Shown: one piece after another, positions 9,816 through 19,600 of the stretch
Position numbering within the stretch: position 1 is the first letter of the stretch
How the letters are laid out: each line of letters starts with the position of its first letter
Assembly: GCA_905221605.1 (NCBI GenBank)
Contig: CAJNDS010001174.1
Span: 1 to 30,306, forward strand
Reading direction: 5' to 3'
Length of the DNA: 30,306 bases
Origin: Symbiodinium natans
Lineage: Eukaryota > Sar > Dinophyceae > Suessiales > Symbiodiniaceae
Made by a program: the position numbers and the translations under genes
The notes under the pieces: generated by a model
What the model was told of the DNA's origin: nothing
Database searches by the model: none
Seen by the model: only the letters and a program-made list of their open reading frames with translations

Positions 9816-10779
9816 TTTGGCTGCAGTCAATTAAGCCAGCCAACCCGAAGTGAAAATGTTTGTCTTAAGGACCAAGAAGAAAAGCCTCCCGGCGGGCCAT
9901 TTCGTGTGTCGGGGCAAAGGAGGAGGACTTCCTGGAGGGCTCGTTCAAGACCTGGACTTTGTGAAGGGCTGGTTCCAGTCGAGGACATGGAAGACAAATA
10001 GATTGATGTGTGCAACTTCGGCTGCTGATCTCAGCAAGACATTGTATTTTCGTGTTAAATCAGAACAGAGCATTGAACCCTTTGTCTGTGCACGGACGAT
10101 GGCCTGGAGCAGCAGTCTATCACGGGGCGAAGAAGGAGGACTTCCTGCTGGAGGGCTCGTTCAAATCCTGGACTTTGTGACGGGCTAGTTCGAATCGACG
10201 ACATTCAAGACAAATAGAACGCTGGGGCAAAGCACCTTCGGCTGCAGACAAGCCTGGGTGCCCCAATCCTGAACTGACTCAAGCTTTTGGAGTGACCCAA
10301 CGCTGGGGTGACTCAGTTCTGGTGTACCCAGCTCTGAGGTGACCCAGTCCGTTGGGGTGATCCATGCTTGAGGTGATTCGGGTACGGGGTGACCTGGTCT
10401 CAGGAAGGCTTTGCTTTTTCTTTTAAGCAACAACAACATTACATTGAATCCTTCCTCTGTGCATGGACGATGGCCTGGAGATGCTTGGAGCACCAGTCTA
10501 TCACGGGACGAAGAAGGAGGACTTCCTGAAGGGCTCGCTCAAGACCTGGACTTTGTGAAGGGCTGGTTTGAGTCGAGGACATTGAAGACAAATAGAACGC
10601 TTGGGCAAAGCGCCTTCGGCTGCAAACAAGCCTGGGCAGCCCATTCCTGAAGTGACTCAAGCTTTTGGAGTGACCCAACGCTGGGGTGACTCAGTTCTGG
10701 CGCACACCCAGCTCTGAGGTGACCCAGTCGTTGGGGTGATCCATTCTTGAGGTGATTCGGGCGTGGGGTGACCTGGTCT
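9816..10779 (+). repeat. Satellite-flanking composite, copy 1 (two ~370-bp units)
   Basis: After the 46-bp array come two related units of about 370 bp. Each carries ACGGACGATGGCCTGGAG, GAAGAAGGAGGACTTCCTG, AAGACCTGGACTTTGTGAAG and AAGACAAATAG, followed by an imperfect 18-20-bp repeat with core GGGGTGA(C/T). The GAAGGAGGACTTCCTGGAGG core is shared with the 46-bp satellite. Conceptual peptides of 60-110 residues recur, but stops differ between copies and no gene is convincing. Confidence 0.85.
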
Positions 10780-12585
10780 TCCTGGAGGGCCAGTTTGCTT
10801 GTCCGGGGACAAAAAAGGAAGACTTCCTGGAGGGCCAGTTTGCTTATCCCGGGGACAAAGAAGGAGGACTTCCTGGAAGGCCAGTTTCTTATTCTGGGGA
10901 CAAAGAAGGAGGACTTCCTGGAGCCAGTTTGCTTCTCCTGGGGACAAAGAAGGAGGACTTCCTGGAGGGCCAGTTTGCTTCTGCCGGGGACAAAGAAGGA
11001 GGACTTCCTGGAGGGCCAGTTTGCTTATCGCGGGAACAAAGAAGGAGGACTTCCTGGAGGGCCAGTTTGCTTATCGCGGGAACAAAGAAGGAGGACTTCC
11101 TGGGGGGCCAGTTTGCTTATCCCGGGACAAAGAAGGAGGTTTTTCTGGAGCGGAGGGCCAGTTTGCTTATCCTGGGACAAAGAAGCAGGACTTCCTGGAA
11201 GGCCAGCTTCTTATTCTGGGGACAAAGAGGGAGGACTTCCTGGAGGGCCAGTTTGCTTCTCCTGGGGACAAAGAAGGAGGACTTCCTGGAGGGCCAGTTT
11301 GCTTCTCCCGGGGACAAAGAAGGAGGACTTCCTGGAGGTCCAGTTTGCTTGTCCCGGGACTTCCTGCAGGGCAGTTTGCTTATCCCAGGGACAAAGAAGG
11401 AGGACTTCCTGAAGGGTCAATTTGCTTATCCGGGGGCAAAGAAGGAGGACTTCCTGGAGGGCCAGTTTGCTTGTCCGGGGCCAAAAAGGGAGGACTTCCT
11501 GGAGGGCCGTCCTGGGGACAAAGAAGGAGGACTTCCTGGAAGGCCAGCTTCTTATTCTGGGGACAAAGAAGGAGGACTTCCTGGAGGGCCAGTTTGCTTA
11601 TCCCGGGAACAAAGAAGGAGGACTTGCTGGAGGGCCAGATTGCTTGTCCCGGGACTTCCTGGAGGGCCAGTTTGCTTATCCCGGGGACAAAGAAGGAGGA
11701 CTTCTTCGGAGGGCCAGTTTGCTATCCCGGGAACAAAGAAGGAGGACTTCCTGGAGGGCCAGTTTGCCTATCCCGGGGACAAAGAAGGAGGACTTCCTGG
11801 AGGGCCAGTTTGCTTATCCCGGGGACAAAGAAGGAGGACTTCCTGGAGGGCCAGTTTTCTTATTCTGGGGACAAAGAAGGAGGACTTCCTGGAGGGCCAG
11901 TTTGCTTCTCCTGGGGACAAAGAAGGAGGACTTCCTGGAGGGCCAGTTTGCTTCTCCCGGGGACAAAGAAGGAGGACTTCCTGGAGGGCCAGTTTGCTTA
12001 TCGCGGGAACAAAGAAGGAGGACTTCCTGGAGGGCCAGTTTGCTTATCCCGGGACAAAGAAGGAGGACTTCCTGGCAGGCCACTTTCTTATTCTGGGGAC
12101 AAAGAAGGAGGACTTTCTGGAGGGCCAGTTTGCTCACAAAGAAGGAGGACTTCCTGGAGGGCCAGTTTGCTTGTCCGGGGACAAAAAGGAGGACTTCCTG
12201 GAGGGCCAGTTTGCTTATCCCGGGGACAAAGAAGGAGGACTTCCTGGAAGGCCAGTTTCTTATTCTGGGGACAAAGAAGGAGGACTTCCTGGAGCAGTTT
12301 GCTTCTCCTGGGGACAAAGAAGGAGGACTTCCTGGAGGGCCAGTTTCTGATTCTGGGGACAAAGAAGGAGGACTTCCTGGAGGGCCAGTTTGCTCCTTCC
12401 GGGGACAAAGAAGGAGGACTTCCTGGAGGGCCAGTTTGCTTATCCCGGGGACAAAGAAGGAGGAGCTTATCCCGGACAAAGAAGGAGAACTTCCTGGAGG
12501 GCCAGTTTGCTTATCCAGGGCGCTTATCCCGAGGACAAAGAAGGAGGAATTGCTGGAAGGACAGAAGGAGGACTACTTGGAGGTC
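10780..12585 (+). repeat. 46-bp satellite, array 2
   Basis: About 39 units of the same 46-bp repeat as 5971-9815, with the same succession of variants as 7499-9815 minus some units. Frames of up to 601 codons (10799-12604) cross it and are rejected as genes for the same reason as in array 1. Confidence 0.95.
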
Positions 12586-14364
12586 TTTGGCTGCAGTCAA
12601 TTAAGCCAGCCAACCCGAAGTGAAAATGTTTGTCTTAAGGACCAAGAAGAAAAGCCTCCCGGCGGGCCATTTCGTGTGTCGGGGCAAAGGAGGAGGACTT
12701 CCTGGAGGGCTCGTTCAAGACCTGGACTTTGTGAAGGGCTGGTTCCAGTCGAGGACATGGAAGACAAATAGATTGATGTGTGCAACTTCGGCTGCTGATC
12801 TCAGCAAGACATTGTATTTTCGTTTTAAATCAGAACAGAGCATTGAACCCTTTGTCTGTGCACGGACGATGGCCTGAAGCACCAGTCTATCACGGGGCGA
12901 AGAAGGAGGACTTCCTGCTGGAGGGCTCGTTCAAATCCTGGACTTTGTGACGGGCTAGTTCGAATCGACGACATTCAAGACAAATAGAACGCTGGGGCAA
13001 AGAACCTTCGGCTGCAGACAAGCCTGGGTGCCCCAATCCTGAACTGACTCAAGCTTTTGGAGTGACCCAACGCTGGGGTGACTCAGTTCCGGTGTACCCA
13101 GCTCTGAGGTGACCCAGTCCGTTGGGGTGATCCATGCTTGAGGTGATTCGGGTACGGGGTGACCTGGTCTCAGGAAGGCTTTGCTTTTTCTTTTAAGCAA
13201 CAACAACATTACATTGAATCCTTCCTCTGTCCATGGACGATGGCCTGGAGATGCTTGGAGCACCAGTCTATCACGGGACGAAGAAGGAGGACTTCCTGAA
13301 GGGCTCGCTCAAGACCTGGACTTTGTGAAGGGCTGGTTTGAGTCGAGGACATTGAAGACAAATAGAACGCTTGGGCAAAGCGCCTTCGGCTGCAAACAAG
13401 CCTGGGCAGCCCATTCCTGAAGTGACTCAAGCTTTTGGAGTGACCCAACGCTGGGGTGACTCAGTTCTGGCGCACACCCAGCTCTGAGGTGACCCAGTCG
13501 TTGGGGTGATCCATTCTTGAGGTGATTCGGGCGTGGGGTGACCTGGTCTCAGCAAGGCTTTGCTTCTTCTTTTAAGCACCAACATTACATTGAATCCTTT
13601 GTCTGTGCACGGACGATGGCCTGGAGCACCAGTCTATAACGGGACGAAGAAGGAGGACTTCCTGGAGGGCTCGTTCAAGACCTGGACTTTGCGAAGGGCT
13701 GGTTCGAATCGAGGACATTGAAGACAAATAGAACGCGGCAAAGCGCCTTCCTGCAGACAGGCCTGGTTGACCCATTCCTGAAGTGACTCAAGCTTTTGGA
13801 GTGACCCAGTGCTGGGGTGACTCAGTTCTGGAATCCCAGCTCTGAGGTGACCCAGTCGTTGGGGTGATCCATTCTTGAGGTGATTCGGGTGTGGGGTGAC
13901 CTGGTCTCGACAAGGCTGTGCGTTTCTCGTTTTTCTTTTAAGCAACAACATTATGTTAAATCCTTTGTCTGTACACGGACGATGGCCTGGAGCACCAGTT
14001 TATTCCGGGGCGAAGAAGGAGGACTTTTTGAAGGGCTCGTTCAAGACCTGGACTTTGCGCAGGGCTGGTTCGAGTCGAGGACATTGAAGACAAATAGATT
14101 GATGGGCGCAACTTCGGCTGCTGGTCTTAGCAAGGCGTTGCTTGTCGTTTGTCTTTTGAATGTCAACATTGCATTGAATCCTTTGTCTGTACGGACGATG
14201 GCCTGGAGCACCAGTCTATCACGGGGCGAAGAAGGAGGACTTCCTGGAGGGCTCGTTCGAGACCTGGACTTCGCGAAGGGCTGGTTCGAGTGTCCAGGAC
14301 TTCGAAGACAAATAGATTGATGGACGCAACTTCGGCTGCTGGTCTTAGCAAGGCTTTGCTTCCT
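12586..14364 (+). repeat. ~370-bp units, about five copies
   Basis: The first two (12586-13549) belong to the duplicated segment; at least three more diverged copies follow, with the landmark ACGGACGATGGCCTGGAG at about 12858, 13232, 13609, 13976 and 14192. Spacing is about 374, 377, 367 and 216 bp, the last copy being shortened. They grade into the ASCH gene region without a clear boundary. Confidence 0.85.
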
Positions 14365-14565
14365 GAGATGTGCGAGTGATTTCACGGTCACAGGACACAA
14401 GCTTCAGCCACTCGTGACATTTCTCAAGAAGAGTTCACGGTAAACACAGGACATCTGGACCTACACGCACGCATACACAGGGCAATTTTGCACTCACACT
14501 TGAAGCAGTGCGCCCCATGCGCTTTCACATTTTGCATAGCCGGCGTTCTTTCGTTCCTAGCGGGC
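14365..14565 (+). other. Upstream spacer of the ASCH gene
   Basis: About 200 bp of unique sequence between the last satellite-flanking unit and the ASCH start codon. The reading frame stays open upstream of the ATG to about 14488, but without another ATG in it. No recognisable promoter box is seen. Confidence 0.4.
14546..14560 (+). promoter_or_regulatory. Possible splice-leader trans-splicing acceptor
   Basis: A pyrimidine-rich run TTCTTTCGTTCCTAG ends in AG at 14559-14560, five bases before the ATG at 14566. Dinoflagellate mRNAs are known to receive a 22-nt spliced leader at such AG sites. It could equally be an ordinary intron acceptor of an upstream 5' exon. Confidence 0.35.
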
Positions 14566-15153
14566 ATGGCAGCGCCTCGTCCCGCGACTGCTGCGGAAGC
14601 CTTTGGAATCACCGTGCGAGCTCTCAAAATTAAGCCACGCTGGCTGCAGCAGATCCTTGAAGGTACCAAGCGCATCGAAATCAGGAAGAAGCCTTGCCCT
14701 CACAAAGGCTGGATCTCTTTGGCCGCCACTGGCGTCCTGGAAATCCAAGGACGTGCGTTGATCTCTGGTTCACACCGGCTTTCTGCCGCTGAGCGAGAAG
14801 AATACGCTGGCACCTTGGAGGACTGGGTTGAGCTGCAAGCACACGTGCACTGAACAACATGCCACTTGCCTAGCAACTGTGCTGTGCCCCGACAGGCCTT
14901 GGCTTACGAAGACCCATGGGCTTGGGAAATTGAAGAGGTGGAGCTGCTGCCATCGCCGATCGCAATCCCCAGCTGGGTGGCGCGAGGCAGTGTGCAATGG
15001 CTGACTCGAGAGCGCTGGCAGCGTTGGGATGATGCACTTCTTCGCAGCGCAAACAGCAGTGAGATGCGTGTGCGACCCAAAGAAGTCCCATGCAAGAGGA
15101 AGCGGGCACGCAAGACTGCAAAGCCAAAGCCACGACCGCCCAAGACCTGCTGA
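14566..15153 (+). CDS. ASCH-domain protein (two exons)
   Basis: Join 14566-14844 and 14896-15153, giving 178 residues. The ASCH fold is a PUA-like beta-barrel expected to bind RNA or modified nucleotides; the ligand here is unknown. Residues 20-75 read as an ASCH core: IKPRWLQQILEG, then the family signature G-x-K-x-x-E-x-R (G33, K35, E38, R40), then GWISLAATG. Exon 2 supplies the expected second half (YEDPWAWEI, a PIAIP turn, then GSVQWLT). The domain is complete only after splicing the 51-bp intron, which supports the gene model. The C-terminus is Lys/Arg/Pro-rich (RKRARKTAKPKPRPP), possibly a nuclear localisation or RNA-binding tail. The start is the first ATG after a likely splice acceptor. 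It is a small gene isolated between satellites and the Helitron-like gene on the same strand; whether they are linked in function is unknown. Confidence 0.75.
14845..14895 (+). other. Intron of ASCH gene (51 bp, GT-AG)
   Basis: GTGCAC donor after a CAC codon and a GACAG acceptor before GCC, both in phase 0. It contains an in-frame TGA (14851-14853) that would otherwise truncate the protein before the second half of the ASCH domain. It is very short but within the range seen in compact protist introns. Confidence 0.7.
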
Positions 15154-16650
15154 GCAGCTGATTTTGAGCAAAAAAGCGCAGTTTGCAAAGCCTTGTGATG
15201 TCTGCAGTTGCGCTGGAAGTGCGCAGTGCCTCATGTCGACCTCTGAAATGTTTTGATTGGTTTGACCCAGTGTTTAGGCGATTCAGACGACACACCTGCT
15301 TCTCAAGCTCAAATATTTAGCAGCAACTGCTCACAATTCGCAAGTCGTCCCTGCCGAGTCGAGGCCTTATCTGCAGAGACATGGACGCTGCGGCGAAGCC
15401 CTTGCTTGTTTGCACGTCAGGCAATCATGCCGTCCACTTGCCGCTGGGCTGACATGGTCGACGATGACAGCGAGGTGCGTTCCCAAGCAAAAGGGCCTCT
15501 ATAGGGCAGCGCGCAGAGCAAACGCGCTCATGCATTTGGCAGGTCAGCGTGTGGGATTGGGACGTGTTCAAGCGCGACTATCTCGCCACACGTTGTCGCT
15601 TGACACTGCTCACGCCAGTCATCCCCTCGGCTAAGCCCATCATCTTGTCGTCCAGCGCAAAAGAACGTCCAGCGAGTTGCGCGTGCGCAAGGCAGGCACC
15701 ATCATCATCGACGAGGCGGTGATCGACCAGCATTGTCTTGCCTTGTCCAGTCCAGAGAGGTTTGCTTTTTCTTCACTTCTCAGGACTGGAAGAAGCAGCG
15801 GCGTGAAGTTGCCGCAAAAGCTGCAGAGGCCACCGGGCCTGCGAAGCCGCGAGCTGCGCAACGCAGGAAGGTGCTCTCCCTGAGAGTCTGCAGCGGTGTC
15901 CTGTGAGTTTCTGCACGCGTCCTGCGCTGGGTCAAGTGAAAGATCCAAGGCAGTAACGGCGGGGCAGCAGCCACGCCCGGCGCCAGACAATGAAGAAGAC
16001 CAGGTGCTAGAAGCTGCGCTACGACAGGCACAGGCGCGAAGAACACTTCAGCACCTTGGTTTGAATCACCAACGTACTCTCGCGCAAGTTAACCCTGTGT
16101 CTGCAAAATCGTGTAGGAGGAAAGAGCGGCGCTTGCAGCAGCGGGCGCGACCAGTAACGCAACGGCTCGGCCGAAGCGTCGGAGGTCGCATGACAGACGT
16201 GCCCCACACTTGTGTCTACAGAGTCGAGAGTTGAGCGGCGAAGAGGATGCACATCCGAGCTGTTCGCACGACGATTGTCTCCGACGATGAAGTCCGTTCC
16301 TCAAGCCATGCGCATGCGCTTTCCACTTACACGCGCTCCCGATCAGTCCGACCCTCTGCGTATCGAGGAAGCCTGCAACGTGACCCGCCGATTGCTCTGC
16401 GAGGGCCTTACAGCATACAGTCACAAGCACAAGCTCACACATGGCTGCAACGTGTTCCAACAAGCGAGCGCCTGCCTGCCTCTCTGCAGTTCCGAGCCCT
16501 GGCACAGCCGCGCGCCCGGACTTGGTGCACGTGCTCTCCTGCGACAGTGCCCGGCTCAGATTTTGTCCGACCTGATCGGTCTCAGTATCGGCAGCACGCG
16601 TGTCTTCTCATACGCGACACTGAGGCCCCACTTGCTACGCAACCTCAACG
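15154..16650 (+). other. Gene-poor stretch with weak exon candidates
   Basis: No convincing gene. Hints of spliced coding sequence exist. ATG 15427 to 15474 (reading RWADMVDDDSE at the end) can be joined in phase 0 over a GT-AG intron (15475-15542) to 15543 onward (VSVWDWDVFKRDY). A strong pyrimidine tract with CAG ends at 15783, before an open stretch rich in Lys/Arg/Ala (DWKKQRREVAAKAAEATG). An acidic-then-Gln/Arg-rich stretch (DNEEDQVLEAALRQAQARR) lies at about 15985-16040. I do not recognise the family; these may be a decayed gene or unrelated open frames. Confidence 0.3.
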
Positions 16651-19600
16651 ATGGGCCGCAGGCAGAGGGTCAAGTTGCAGCTGGCCCGCGCCCCAGCCTG
16701 TAGTATAGCATTCCAGGTCAGGTCGCCCAGCGTGTCTATTTACACCAAATGCGAGAGTGCGTGGCCTAAGGCGCTCTGCGGCTTGCCCTGCGCCTTCTGG
16801 AGCGTGGACAAGAAGCAAAGGAACAAGCTGCAACACGCCGACAGCTCGGAGTGCAACAAGGGCAAGCGGACCAGCACGCATCAGGGTTGTTTAAAGCGCC
16901 ATATATATATATATATATATGTGTCACAACAACCCTCGATCGACTTTACTGAGGCTCTCTACGGCAACACAGCAGCCAGCTCCAGCTCCCGCGCGCCGCC
17001 CAGGACCCCTGGCGCCGCGCCGCCCGACTTTCGCATCGTGAAAATGAAAGGAGACGGCAACTGCCTGTTCCACGCGCTGTCCCTGCACGAGGGCGGGGAC
17101 GCCGCAGCTTTGCGGGAGGAGCTGGCAGAATTCCTGGAAGAGCGTTCTGCCGAACAAGACGAAGAAGAGGAAATCTGGTTGGAGGAAGCGGCAATTCTCC
17201 GCGGCGATCCGGCGCACTGCTGGGGCGGAGACACCTCAGTGCTGGCGTGGTCCTTGCTCCGGCAGCGCCGCGTGAACGTGCACTGGCAAGACGAAGATGG
17301 AAAGTTCCACTCCAGTTGCCGCACGCACTGGCGGGTCGCGGAAGACCTCGAAGCAGAAGATTTCTCGGCGGTGCATCTGCTCTACAACGGGGTGGACCAC
17401 TACGACCTGCTGACGGCGACGCCCTCCAATCAAATGCCCTCGCAGAGCCCCCAAGAGCGCCTAACGGAGGAGTCCGGCGGCGCACACTCCTCGGCCTTGG
17501 GAGGCCAACCTGCTTCCAAGTCACAGCCAAAGCCAGTGCCAGAGAAAGGTGCAAACGAGGAGCAAGGTGGAGTGCTGGAAGAACTGAGCCTGTGCCAGAT
17601 CGCTGCAGAATCTTCGCACCCGCACAGACCGCTCGAGGACGGCTTGCGCAAGCTGGCCGGCGAGCTGCGGGATTTCCCGACGCTTCCGCCTGGAGCATCT
17701 GTGCACTCACTGGATGCGGGCGAAGCATGGCCGCACGTTTTCTGCGCCTTCCAAGAGTGCACATGGAGCTGCGAGCGCGGGGGAGAACGGGAGTTGACGC
17801 AGCATCTCCGCCATTCTCACCTGTCCCAGCTGGAGCCGCTGCTGAAGTTGCTGCCCGACCCAAATGCCAAGGACGCCTTCCTGAGCATTTACAACCAGGC
17901 CGTGGCCATCAGGTGCCGCGCTCAAGCGCCTTTGGCCGGCTGCTCCCTGGATCGCAAGGCCTTGCAATCGTTCTCGGCAGCGACAGCTCGCGACGGGGTG
18001 GAGGCGCTGGTCTGTTTCTGCTGCGCCTGCATCCACACCCGCGTCGCCGAGACAGAAGAGAAGGGGAACATCAGATGGCGCCGCCCGCTGCAGCAAGACG
18101 CGGCGCGGCCAGAAGCGCCGCCAACCTTCCTTGGCCGGCAGCTGCCCGAAGTGCTGGACATTCTGGGGCTCGACTCCTTCCTCGAGAAGTACGACCGCCT
18201 GGAGGGCGACCTCAAGCTGACCACCTTCGAGGACTTCACCCGCTGGCGGGTCCAACTCCCAGACGGCGCCTTCCTGCTCTGCTGCCCGGAAGATCACCGC
18301 TGCTCCAGGCACCCGGAGCACGCGACGGAAGGCTGCTTGTGCGAGCACTGCGAAGTGCCGATCTGCAGCGAATGCCACGAGAACTTGGCGGCGGGCCGGC
18401 TTCCGCCTCTCAGCCTGGCCAACGACATGTGGACCGGGTACGCCCCGGAGCGCCTCTACACCGACAAGGTCACGGTCATGGAGATGATTTGCGCCAGCCC
18501 CTGCATAACCACGCTCGTGCGCATGTCCATGGAGGCGCGGTACCGCAGCGAGAGCTCGCCGCTGGACGAGCACGCCCACATGGCCAGGCACCGCCTCGGC
18601 GCGCGGGGCAACGCGTTGACCTTCCCTCTGCCGTGGGAAGACCTCTTGCGGAACCTGCAGGCGCACCACGGCGTGCTGGAAAGCGAAGCAGGCGGGGAGG
18701 CGCCCGCCCAGCTGCCGCGCAGCGGACCTGAGCTGGGAAACGTGGTGCGCGTGGTGCTGAAGACCAACAAGACTGCCAAGACCTCGGACGCCGAGATCAA
18801 GAGCTTGATCCACCAGGCGAACGTGCGCAGAGAGGTGGTCGTGCAGCTGATCCTCGACATGAAGAAACTGGGGCACCCGGCCTACCAGGGCGCGGACGAG
18901 GTGGCCGTTCGACAGGCGGCCCTATCTCTGCCTGAAGACGGAGTTCCTCCGGAAGTGCTGAAGGTCATCGCGGAGATCGACGACAAGGCGGAGGACCGCT
19001 TGCAGCCGCAAAAGGCGGCCACGCCGTCCGATGCCTTTCTGCAGCTGGAAGAGGCCGGCGCGATCTTTGCCGCCCAACGAGCCCGCGCCGTGGTGCCGGA
19101 AGGCTGGAGCGTGGATCGCCAGGATCAGAATGCAGCGGGAGTGCTGGCCCTGAACGAGCTGGCCGAGCAGTTACGGGAAGCGGAGGACCCGGGCCTCCAT
19201 CAATCGCCGGAAACTCGGGAAGAAGCAGCCCCCAGGGACAAGGTGGCGCAAACTTTCGAGGTGCGGACGGGCAACAAGTTCATTGACCAATTCCAACCGA
19301 TGTACTTTGCCACGGCTTTCTGCTTCTGCTTCAAGCACGCCACTGCCTGCCCCGACATTCAGAAGACCAACGCGGCTCAGGAGAGAGGTAAGTGACTCTT
19401 ACGGTAAGTGCAAATGCCAAAGAGCACAGCGGCATAGAGAACATTAAAATGTATTACTTTTTTCTTATAACAATTCGGATCCATTGCCTCTGCAGGACAG
19501 CAATGCGGCGGGCGCGGCGACCCGACGCCGGTCCCGCGACGCCAAGGCGCCGGAGGTCTTCATCTACGACTGGGCTGCGGCCATGCTTCGCCGCGTGGAA

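Larger units (their letters stand above)
7499..13549 (+). repeat. Large tandem duplication (7499-10779 and 10780-13549)
   Basis: Positions 9828-10779 reappear at 12598-13549 with a constant 2,770-bp offset and only about five or six visible substitutions. The satellite parts also correspond in unit order: the variant run beginning near 7499 matches that beginning near 10780. Copy 2 is about 510 bp shorter, consistent with loss of about 11 units of 46 bp. The junction at 10779/10780 joins GTGACCTGGTCT to TCCTGGAGGGCC. Confidence 0.88.

Noticed and set aside
6456-10001. 1,181-codon open frame (and similar frames of 495-866 codons at 6871-9580)
   Set aside because: Entirely within a 46-bp satellite lacking stops on the + strand; other frames are equally open, and the peptide is only the rotating translation of the repeat.
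10752-12771. Open frames of 449-601 codons
   Set aside because: Second copy of the same satellite, same reason; only their tails leave the repeat, entering the 370-bp units.
14488-14565. N-terminal extension of the ASCH protein resembling a signal peptide
   Set aside because: The open frame begins at TTG, not ATG, and a pyrimidine-rich AG acceptor lies between it and the ATG at 14566.
16212-16708. Two overlapping + frames of 163 and 153 codons
   Set aside because: No recognisable domain, biased composition and mutual overlap; more likely chance frames in GC-rich DNA.
17707-18876. 389-codon antisense frame
   Set aside because: Shadow of the GC-rich OTU/DUF6570 exon; the sense strand holds clear conserved motifs.
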